Assembly (NCBI GenBank): GCA_964036275.1
Contig: OZ038435.1
Location: 2,046,001 to 2,110,000 of the forward strand
Length of the DNA: 64,000 bases
Direction of reading: 5' to 3'
Source: Litoditis marina
Taxonomy: Eukaryota > Nematoda > Chromadorea > Rhabditida > Rhabditidae
Below are positions 45,601-56,200 of the stretch, piece by piece. How positions within the stretch are numbered: position 1 is the stretch's first letter; each line of letters starts with the position of its first letter. The notes beneath the pieces were generated by a model. The model was not told the origin of the DNA. It did not search any database and saw nothing but the letters and a program-made list of their open reading frames with translations. The position numbers and the translations under genes are program-made.

Positions 45601-46558
45601 CTATGCGGTGGCGGAGAGGGGGATGGTGATGGTTCCGGCGGGAGTGGCAGCATTGAAGGCCGCGGTGGCGTCGGCGGCGTCGGCAGCTACGACGGCAAAC
45701 TGGATGACCAGCTTGTCCTCCTTGGGAGCACCAGCCTTGCGGGTCACCTCGAGGGGAGCAGCTGCTCCGGCCTCAACGAAACCGAACACTGGCTTGACAG
45801 TGTAGTCGTTGTTGTTCGAGGACTTGACCTGGAAATAAGTTGAATAAGTAAAATAGGTTGAAAATAGTTGAAAGCAGTAAAAACAAGGTACGCGAGGAAA
45901 GATCCTCGTGTATGAACCGGGATTTGAAACAAGAAAACCATCTGACAGCTGGAACAAACTTCAAGCTAGCGAGCAGATTGCAGAATGCAGAAAGACTTTA
46001 TTGACAAATTATTAAAAATTAATAGAATCTAATAAGTTAATAAAGAAAGAAATAAACTAATTCATAATAAATTAAGTAACGACAATATTAACTTAAGTAA
46101 TAAAGTAACTTAATAAAGTAACTTAAGTAATAAAGTAACTTAAGTGACAATATTAACTTAAGTAATAAATTAAGTAACGACAAGTAACTGCATTTTTCCC
46201 AGATTCCCAAACTGCTAGAATGAGCCTATGAAGTTGAGGTAGAGTGTGCTAGTAGGAGTGTGAAAGTGATACTTTCCATAGACCTATTTACTAGACATTA
46301 ACTTAATAGAGTCTTTTAGGTGATCAATTATGAAAACTTGCAGAAAATGTATCTGCTGAAAAATGCTGAAAATAGCAAATTTCGCTGAGTTGTACCTTGA
46401 GAGACAGGAATATATTGAGAGAATGAAAAGAGAAAGAGAGTAATGGTAAGTACCTTGAAGGCGAGTCTCTCCGCTCCGGGATTGGTGAGTTGGTGGGTGG
46501 AGGCTCCTCCGGCGGCGGGGACGGAGCATGCGGGAGGGTCGGCGGTCAGGGAGGCCAT
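45601..46558 (-). CDS. MSP-domain sperm protein, inverted copy 2
   Basis: Minus strand exons 46454-46558 and 45601-45828 encode a 110-residue protein identical to the copy at 23635. The duplicated block extends beyond the coding region: about 180 bp upstream, including the TATA box, and about 220 bp of 3' flank match copy 1 in inverted orientation. The intron is 625 bp instead of 245 bp, enlarged by an AAGTAATAAAGTAACTT simple repeat (46060-46180) and other sequence. Identical protein with a diverged intron indicates either recent duplication plus insertion or gene conversion of the exons. It lies between the two divergent receptors. Expected role as for copy 1, in sperm. Confidence 0.93.
46020..46190. 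repeat. TAAGTAATAAAGTAACT simple repeat
   Basis: Degenerate tandem repeat in the intron of the second sperm gene copy, absent from the first. It accounts for part of the intron length difference. Confidence 0.8.
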
Positions 46559-46602
46559 GTCGAAGCAGGAACAACGAATGATGGGCAATCAGCCACACCG
46601 CT

Positions 46603-46610
46603 CTTTTATA
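46603..46610 (-). promoter_or_regulatory. TATA box of sperm gene copy 2
   Basis: TATAAAAG on the minus strand, 44 nt from the ATG at 46558, matching the spacing of copy 1 within one base. Confidence 0.75.
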
Positions 46611-47221
46611 CGCAGTTTTCCCGGCGTTTCCACGAATTTCCCGTCAATTCTTGGTTTTCCAAGCTCGAAAACGGGAAAACGCGAACACGGTAGTCTATCA
46701 TTTCTCGTTTAGACAAACGTTTGCGTCATTTCTTGCAAGTCCAACTGCCCGCGAGCGGTTGGCACGTTATGGCCTGGAAAACGAAGCAATAACGGGAAAA
46801 CGTTTCTCTTTGTTATTTCTCCGTTCAGCTCCGGTTTCCATAGTGGTGTTGGATCTGAAACTCGCATGACTTTGAAGAATTTATCGAATTTGCTGGAGAA
46901 AACTGTGCAAGACGAAACTGGAACCAAACTTAAATAAATGACGGTATAATTACCAATCCGCTGCTAGATTGTAAATGATAGGAAGGTTTTAGCATTTTGC
47001 CATCCATCCAGAGACCTTTTTGTCAGACGATTGAATGGATCAAACCACAAACACAGCGGGGTACAGCAACATTCACAGTATCCGCCTGCTTTTCTATAAG
47101 CAAACCCTTCAAAGCCGATCTTTCTGGTACAGGTTTTACTCGACATTTTTTGCCCTTTCCTTTCAAATGTTCAGTCCGAAGTGTTCTGAAAATTTTAGAT
47201 TAAACATGTAGTTCTTTAAGA

Positions 47222-47308
47222 AAGCTTTGAAATCGGAGACATGTGTGTATACATAGTGGAAAGTGATATACTGTACCCTCCCGCCTTTCCGTTAGCGACT
47301 ACTATATT
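47222..47308 (-). repeat. Family A element, head fragment
   Basis: Only the head of the tRNA-related element is present (GGAGACATGTGTGTATACAT through CCTTTCCGTTAGCGACTACT). The tRNA-like part is missing. Just upstream, near 47038-47060, is a TTTGTAGTTTGATC-family copy. Confidence 0.75.
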
Positions 47309-47895
47309 TATCATGCCCAACCTTGTTTCTGAGTCACAGGTTGTTGTTTGATAAGTGACATTATTTTTGTATCTAACTGTTCATTTGTCACTCTTGACAT
47401 TTGAATTTCCTACAACAACGTAATAGGAAACTGTAATGACCAGAAACAAAGTAATCACGCATTACAGTATTGTGTTGACGTGCACGAACGAACTTTAGCA
47501 AAGCAAGAATGAGTTGATCAAAACAAGTCATTCAACAGGTACTTCGATTAAAATGCGTGGTTAAGCTGGTTGGAAAACTACCAAGTAAACAAATTTCAGA
47601 ATCATTCTGCTATTTCATTCGAAAACTGTCACACCATTCTATTCTGTGGTCAATGTTCTTTAAATCTTTATTTATCACCAAAGGCCGGAAAAGCAAAATT
47701 TCATTGACTACAAAAATTGTACTGTAACAAAGGAATATGCGCGGGTAATGATTATAGTTCTTATCACTCCAACATGGACTAGTATACAGAACACATTCAC
47801 AGTATACATTTGCCTCTGTCCTGCTCTTGGTACAGGTTGTGTATATTTATTTATTGTTATTAAGAGAATTTCCTTGAAGTTTTCTACCTCGTTTG

Positions 47896-50720
47896 ATGAC
47901 CAACCGAACGCAATTACCCACTTTGTCAACATACTGGTTCATCATCAGAAAAACGGTAAGAAAAACTATAACTAACCTCTGGATTTGAATATGTCAATTT
48001 GAAAAAAGAACCATGATTCGGATTGTATAGTCATCAGTTATCTCATTTCACATAAACTCACCAAAACATACAACAAAGTTTCTGGAGTATGATATTTGTT
48101 TTCATTCCTCGATATATCTAGGTTTCCACCTGGACCGATCTCGGTGACTGCGATCTTTGGGCACAGCCCGCTTGGGCTGCAACTTTCATCAAGTACATGG
48201 TCATTGTATTATCGATATTCTACGTTTATGTCATAGTTATCATCATTTGGCAGAGTAACAAGACACTCAGAAATCCGTTCTACCGTTGTGCCATAGTTCT
48301 ATTTCTTGGTGAAATTGTGCTTCTCGTCTCCTCGGTCAGAGGTATGGGGAATGAACATTGTTAATTGTAGTTTAATCTCGATACACGTCACAAAGTTATG
48401 GTTTTAACTGAAGAGAGCGGCATCAAACTACAACACAGCGTTTGAGGACAGTCTAGGCCGTATAGGCTTGTTATGGTGAAAGTGATCCTTATAGTGCTAA
48501 TCAAACGCTAGAACATAGGTGCAAGAACACTATATCACAACGTACACATCAATGTCTTCTCCATTTTTCACCTCAAAATTAATGTTACTATGAAAACTTA
48601 ATTCTCACTCTGGTTTTTTTTTTAAATATTGTATCACTATTAGTGTATGAAGTTTTATTTTTCAGAGGGAGTATGCAAATCGTGCATACTGCGCATTGAT
48701 GCCACCCTCCATCTGGCCTGGCAGACTATTGGTACCTGGGGTCTCGAGCTGACAATGGCCGTGAACTTGACGTTGGCATGTGTACGACTATCGGCCCTGG
48801 CCGGCGATTTGAGGGTAAGCTGCCGTCTAAATGTCACTTGATACTTTTTCGGTCTACGACAGCAAAATCGAAGAAAGTGTGGTCATTGATCGTGTAAGAT
48901 GTACGTAATTGCATGCAAACAATGATCATATTTTGCTCTATGTATCTGCCGCCGGCGAAAAGTATGAAAGGACCCAAATAGTTGAGGATGCAGAGGAGTC
49001 CCAGTAGAATTGTTCACGTCTAGGTTAAGGTTTTCCGTGGACAGTGTGGGATTCAATGTCAATATTTTACCACTTCTCTCGAATCCACCACGTGAACTAG
49101 ACGAATCGTCCACCCTGCAAGATAGGTCGGAAACGTATTTCCCTACGATCGAAAAACATAATGTTCACCAGGTTATATGTGAATATCAGTATCGGGGTAC
49201 CTCGTGCGACTAATTCATCAGGTCTGGTAGAAGTATCAGAAGTAAGAAACCTTTTCTAGATGTCCGAAAGGGTTGCCAAGATAGGCCTCACTCTTTCCCT
49301 GGTATGGACGACAGCCTATACCATTCTGCACCATCTTGGAATGGTGACACATATCTGGTTCGACGAGAACGGTGCATATCGGGATGAATATATCTTCCCC
49401 TTCGATCATTTCCGAATTCATCTCTTGATTGCCGAGATGTTCGCTACATTTGTTGTGTACATATTAACGCTCGCTCGATTAAAATCGGTAGGAACATGCA
49501 ATGATATAGCTTACATTAGAAAAGTTCATGTAAATCGAATTGAATAAGTGCACGATTCGACTCTCTACTTACAAGACGGTGTGTCCTCGCTTTTGATCAG
49601 TTTTCTGAACTTCATAGTCGTAATTGAGGGGATTCTTACCAGCAATGTATCAGATTTGAGACAGTGCGCAATTTTTCTTCACGATTCACCATTTTTCCCG
49701 AAATTCATGAATGGGTTTGTTTCAGAAGTGCGGCTACTCTAAAATCATGCGCTGATATCGATGCATTTTCGAAAACTGAGTCGAAAATCGAAAATTCACA
49801 AAACTTTCAAGAAAAAGGTGACTTCTGAAACTAATCTGTTCAGATTGGTCGAAATGGCTTGGGAGTACACGTTTTTCATCGGGAACGTCGGTTTCTCGTT
49901 CAATCTATCATTATTTTTGTGAATGAGTTGATTTTTCTCTATTCTACGTTTTGGTTCGGAACCAACTATGTTCATCTTGGATCTCTAGAATTCAATGCGA
50001 ATCTCAATTACTGGATCAGACCCATCACGAGCGGAGTCACGCCGGTAATTAAATAATAAATTTTTAAGTGAAGGATAAATTTAATTTCATCAAGACGTTT
50101 TCAATGAATATGGAATATGATAGTGTTCATATAAGTTTTTATCTAAATGTCAACATATGAAAAATATTCTTATGTAAAAAACGATAGTCGCCGCCATACC
50201 AACTTGACAACTATATTGAGACGTATTTAATGAGACTTAAAGTAAGTTTATCCGTATGATGTATGAAAATCGTACCTTGTTACAAATCCAGCACGAATAA
50301 ATGGTTCCTAGAACGAAAACAGCCATCAAAGGTGGCCCGAAACGAATATTCAAATAATAAATTGAACTGAGACAGTTCGATCCATACCCATATCTCTGCA
50401 CAACGTTTTCTCTAAACGTTTACTTTTTTTTTGCTGATTTCATTTTATTTTTCCCCTGGACAGACAGAAAATATATAGTAAACAGAATCTTTGTAAAACG
50501 TGCAGAGCGTCTAAAAATTATGACCTACACTTTCCTTTTATGTTCGAGTGTTGGAAAATATTTCAGTATGTATTATTACTGAAAACTCTCCTTATTCCAG
50601 ATACTGTATCTCGTTTTCTCGTCGCAAGTTCGCAGCGTTTTTCTCCATTCACTGCATGTGAAGAAGTGTGCGTTCAAGAATGAAGTTCAAGTGATGACGA
50701 GATCTCTACCGCTCACCTAG
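47896..50720 (+). CDS. Serpentine (7TM) chemoreceptor, plus-strand paralogue
   Basis: Six exons: 47896-47955, 48122-48341, 48666-48814, 49260-49487, 49844-50044 and 50601-50720 (TAG), giving 325 residues in continuous frame. The 20-codon first exon (NRTQLPTLSTY) was located by comparison with the paralogue's NTTLPTLSTY; both carry an N-glycosylation sequon. Seven hydrophobic segments are visible: YMVIVLSIFYVYVIVIII, FYRCAIVLFLGEIVLLVSS, a third ending LTLACVRLSAL, KIGLTLSLVWTTAYTIL, LLIAEMFATFVVYILTL, FLVQSIIIFVNELIFLYST and NYWIRPITSGVTPILYLVFSS. The tail is short and basic with VRSVFLHSLHVKK. It is a nematode chemoreceptor-type GPCR expected in ciliated sensory neurons. Class not assigned; FYR in TM2 and PxLYLxFSS in TM7 suggest the srg superfamily, with low certainty. 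Confidence 0.88.
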
Positions 50721-53107
50721 ATATATGAACTATATTTATAACCAACTGATTTATAATGATTCCATTTAGTCTAGTTCATAATTTCGAAAAATTCACTGTA
50801 AAGAGTGACCTAATATGAATTTTAGTTCGATTGTACACCGCTCTTAGCCTTGTTTTGGAAAGAGCGAACCCTATTACTAGAGAGCTGATTTATACTGTCA
50901 TTCGGCTCTAAAACGCTGTGTTTGTAGTTTGATCTCGCCTTATTCCACCCTCTACTCTAGAACTATGGTGTTCGTGCACGCAAATGAGGCTACAATTGAA
51001 ATGTTGTACTTTCCTATACCTAATTTGGCCTGGTCATGTTGTGTTTATCCCGTAATAAAATCGAGCATAGGTAAAAAGTCACAAGCCTAAAAGGTTCCTT
51101 TTAGGCCCGTGATTATGTTAGCCGAAATTACCCTATTAGGGTCTAATGGTCTATTGGGGCGGCGTAGAGTGACATTTTTCATCTCAAATACTAAATTTGG
51201 TTTCTATATTCCTTGCTCACCCTAGCGTACATACTTGGAAAATGAAACATAATGTAAAGTAGTGCAACACATTTGCATTCCAAATTGATAAAAGCGTGGT
51301 CGATATCATATCCGCCGCCCTTTTAGGGCCTTTTGGGCCCGCGCTTACTCCATCACCCGAAATCCCCCTTTAGGGCCTAATAGTCTCTTGACTTTTCACC
51401 TGAGCTGCTGCTACCATGTAAAAAAAAATTTCAAAACCAGAAAAGTCTGAGAACTTTTTGAAAAAAAAAAACCCTTCGACGCCGATAATAAAAATCGCAG
51501 GTTCGATTCCGGCGGGAGACAATAACCTAAAAATTAGGCACCTCATGTACTGGAGGTTTACGTTCCCTCATTTCGACAATGAAAGCAAGAGCTGAACGCT
51601 GGATTTGTAGTTTGATTCCAATGCTTCATCGTGCTGTGCTTCAAGATTAAACTAGAACTTTGAAAACGAATCAGAATTTATCACATCCTACAGAAACACT
51701 ATACAAAAGTTGTCCTTTCAGATATGCCTTCTTCTCTTGTCTATTTTCACTTATATAAAGTGGTTTTGTTGGAATTTGCTTGGATTGCTTTGGAATTTTC
51801 CTCTCAGTTTTATTTCTATAACTTTATTCTTTTCTCTGCTCTTTTTATTTATTTCCTCTGTTTTTCTTATCTTTTCCAAGTTCTTTTCTCGTGTTGTTCA
51901 GTTGACTTACGCACTCGTTTCACTTCTGCTGTTTAGTGCGAAAAAATCAATACTGGCTAGTCTAATGGTGCCGAATGGGCCATAATCGCCCATATAGGCC
52001 CGGGCATGGCCAGTCGTTATGCCATCTATTTTCTCCTTAGTTTACCTTTTATTATATTTCATTTTGTTTTTTTTCATTTTATACACAATTCGGATTATAT
52101 TGGTTCAGTAAACATTCGAATCTATTTTGAAACGAAGTCTTAGAGAAAATTTATGATTTGAAGTTGATTGAACGGACTTTGGTTCTCATTCTCTATTTTG
52201 AATGTTAACTCGCTAACAATTCGATCACTCATCGAAAAATCTCTTTTTTAAACATAAAATCGAGAATTTCACTTTATTACTTTTTCTTAACAAGTTCCTC
52301 TTTCTAACTGTTCAACCCTTTCTAATACGACCATTTTGAATATAACTTAACCCCGCGTCAACATATTTGTAAGCAAAACGTTTTGTATCACAGATCATGT
52401 TAGCTAATCGGTAGGCGATTGCTCGGCTCAAATCAGCTGTGCGGCAAACAGGCAACCCGTACTACATACGGCGCAGCCAAGGACGTACAGCCGCTATGTA
52501 ATACGCCGAGCTCGAGCTACTACTCAGCCTTTTTTCGATATTGCCATATAGTAAAAACTGTTAAAAATTGAGTGATTTTCATAACAACTTTTGTTTTCTT
52601 CGAAATCAAAACGAGAGACATTTTCCAAAGCCGCCTAAAATTGACACATAAGTTTAGAAAGGTACCAGGAAAAAGTCATTCAAAATACAAAGTCATTAAA
52701 GTAAAAGTCATTCAAAAGTAAAAGTCATTAATTTCAAATGACTTTCACTATAATGACTTTTAATTTTGAATGACTTATTCTGGTTGCCGTTTAGAAATCG
52801 TCTCAGAAAGGCATAATACTGTGTTTCGAGATATTTGTAGTTTGATCCCGGTGCGCTTGACGTTTTATTATTTGTAGTTTGATCCTGTGGCGCTTCAGGC
52901 ATTATTTTTGTAGTTTGGTCTCGGTGCGCGTATATAAGGCTTACATTATTCAATTATTCTTGCAGATCCAGCCACATTGTAAATTTGAGCGCTGTTCGCC
53001 AATGTTCGCAATTATTTTTCGCTACATTTCGTAAAATTTGTGTCCTGATATCCCTCTTTCTCTTTCTCGCTCTCTCTCTCTCTCTCTGTCTCTCTATTTT
53101 TCCCTCT

Positions 53108-53178
<71 letters not shown>

Positions 53179-53223
53179 TAACTCTCTAGTTGTCGTTGAA
53201 ACCGAAGTTCTTTACAGATCAGA
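50721..53223. other. Intergenic region with repeats and (TC)n
   Basis: No gene supported. It includes several TTTGTAGTTTGATC copies (about 50905-50930, 51605-51625 and three spaced copies at 52838-52925), a CCTTTTAGGCCC/GGGCCTAATAG palindromic region (51080-51380) and a B-box fragment (51500-51520). A C+T-rich run (53060-53175) lies just before the next gene. Confidence 0.6.
53060..53175 (+). repeat. (TC)n microsatellite
   Basis: An almost uninterrupted CT dinucleotide run, broken briefly near 53090-53108. It lies 50-160 bp upstream of the start codon at 53224 and just 5' of the trans-splice-like acceptor TTCTTTACAG. Confidence 0.95.
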
Positions 53224-56200
53224 ATGAAATCGGTGTTGCTCTCTCAGATCCAGGGCATGTCTGACAGCAAAGAAGAGCAGCCGGTACCTCGAATAGGCCA
53301 AGTGAACAGACCAATTATGAATCCCAGAGCCGCCACTACATCGCATGCCTACCACATAAACTATCCGGCGACAAACGTGAGTTATACTGTTCGTCAATTG
53401 CACAGTCACGTGAAACATGTTAAATACAGCATAAATCAGAAACGTACAATGACAGAGTGCACGATTACTCGATAGAATACTAACTTTACGTGACTGTCCA
53501 ATTTATATCTAGTGTATTCTTGTGTACAGTTTTCTTTCCTACTGACGATATATAGTTGTCATCATGCCTACAGAGACTTTACAGGTACACATGAATAATT
53601 CTCATTTCCTGCTTTCTAGTAAAAACTGTAACTTTTTTCAATTTTTTTACCTTCGAAAATATTTTGACCACTCATGGTCATAGCGACCAGAACATTTCCA
53701 TTGCAAACAACGTAACAAGAACCCTTGTAATCATAATGTGGCAGTTTCAGCAGAAATGAGAAATTCTTGAACATTACTAAACGTTGTATAACAATTCGAA
53801 GTATAACTTCTCCGATATACAGTTAAAACGGACCAAGACTTTGATAATTATACTGTAGGATCATCACTGGGAATGCAAACGACTATATACGATGGCCCAT
53901 TCGTATAAATGTGGTTTCTACCGATAGTTGGAATGGTAACGGGAATGGATTGGCAGGTTATCTACCGTTTTCCTGTGATGAAGTCTGGAAAAGGTTACCA
54001 AAGCCCGGTTTGCTTACCGAGACACCCGGTTAGCAATGGAGTTGGCTCATTTCAGTCAGGATCTTCGCGACCGTACCGTCTCCACAAACGACCGAGCAAG
54101 TTCAGTGACGGAATGGAAGAGAGCATGGAGGACAAGAGAAGCCGCGTAATGTACCCACCGCAGGTTCGTCAAGAATGTTGAACCTAACGTACACATGAAG
54201 GAGTTTCTAACGTCACGTGATATTTTACGATTCTTCAAGTGAACTTTTGTTTAACACACGTGAAACACGTGATAATCTTCTAGTCAGATCCTACAACTTG
54301 CCCAACAGAACGCGTCTTTGCACACTAACAGTAGATAACATATTCACGTTTCACGTGGTTTATTTTTTTACACAGAATACGATTTTCTCTCTGAGATGTG
54401 CTCTATACTATCGTGCGCAGCGCGGAGCGCTGCGCAGATTAGTTTTTGTTCAAAGGTCTGCAGACATTACAAAACAGATTATTACAATTTTCTTCAAAGT
54501 ACGTCGACCATTTTCTTAGATTTTTGCATCAATCACTGAAGGGCAACACGTCTACAAGATACTAAGTTCACGTTCCAAGTAGAATTTATTGAGAGGAGTT
54601 AGAGGGCCCAACGTCTCGCAAAAATGGCTTCCGTGCGGGGCGGCGCCGGCGACAAAAGTGTCCGCCTCCTCAAATCTCGGCATAGTTTCGCACAAAATTA
54701 ACTTATTCAAAAAATACTTACATCATTGAAAAGCTCTAAAAAAGTTGAGGTATACGTATTTTCCAGGTATGTCTGAAATTTGAATATTACGTGTGAGAGA
54801 GCCGAAAATGGTCTCGCAAAAAATCATGGATAGACCGGTTTCGTGAAAATAAAAATGAAAGAAGAGTTTAACATGTAGTAGGAAGACGTTTTCCAATGAT
54901 GAACTCATGACAGGCGGGTACAGCTTGGTTTTCACTCCTATTCACATGTCTGATTGGCGGATTGGATAAACGCTCTATTAACGCACGGCGAACGAAGGTT
55001 CGATTCCTGCCTGGAGTCTAGAGTGGAAAATTTGCTATCACTTGAACGAGGTTACAACTACACCATACGTTCTGCACTACGACACGGTTTAAAACTCCAA
55101 TAGAAAAACATAACATTCCTTGTTTAGCTTATTGTTCAAAATATCATTTTTTATCAAAAATGACCGTTACTTCGTAACCATAGAAAAAGAGTTCAATTAG
55201 TATAAAAAAACGAGTGTAAAGAAAGTAAAGATTAGTTTTGGATAAATATGTACAAGAAATATAAAAGAAGTCCAATAAAAATATTTTGAGGAAAATGCTA
55301 ATCTCGCTTCTCTTGAAAACAACGGAGTACAAGCTAGATTATTGTGCGTCGCAGTCAGAAGTTTTCTTCCGACAACCAAAAACTAGGTATCCTTTTTTTG
55401 AAATTCTGAACCGAGCGAGATTAGAGTTTTCCTCAAAATATTTTTATTGGACTTCTTTTATATTTCTTGTACATATTTATCCAAAACTAATCTTTACTTT
55501 CTTTACACTCGTTTTTTTATACTAATCTAGTGAGTGTCTAAGTTCAATTTGATTCTGAGGGAACTCTTTCTTTTTCTCTCAGGAAGAATCCATTAGTCCG
55601 CCGGCAATCGAGGGAAATGTTGTAAACCCAGTACAGTTCGCTCAGCAGTACTTCTACGGCCCCGACGGGAAAAGAAAGGATTTGAATAATCTCGACGTGA
55701 GTACATTATACTGTTACCGTAGAAACATTGTAATACTATGCATACTGTTAGTCAATTAATTGCATAGTCACGTGAAACATGTTGAACACAGCAGAATTCA
55801 GAAACGTGCAATTACAAAGTGCGTGATTCCTCATTAGAATGCTAACTTCTCGTGACTATTTCACTTCTAGTATATCAATTCCCCGCCTACAAGCGCGAGA
55901 CTGGCCAGATTGAGTTTAAGTGGAAATGTTTTTTTGAATGAAAATGCAAATACCTAGAAATGCACAAAGTTTATCGTTATCCCTGTAAATCCTTCGAAAG
56001 CGTGGAATGATCTTACAAAGTGCCATACATACTTGGTGCGTCTGCGGGCGGCTGCGGGCGTCTGCGGCGCGGGTAAACTAGTGGTTTGCCCGCAGACGCC
56101 CGCAAACGCCCGCAGACGCCCGCAAACGCACTACAATTGAAGTATGATCGCGCGTCTGCGGCTGGCTGCGGCGCCGTTGTTCCTCACTTTGAATTATAAA

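Noticed and set aside
51710..51985. 91-codon hydrophobic frame resembling a membrane protein
   Set aside because: Pure T/C-rich sequence giving Phe/Leu/Ser; a second frame overlaps with the same composition. No splice or homology support.
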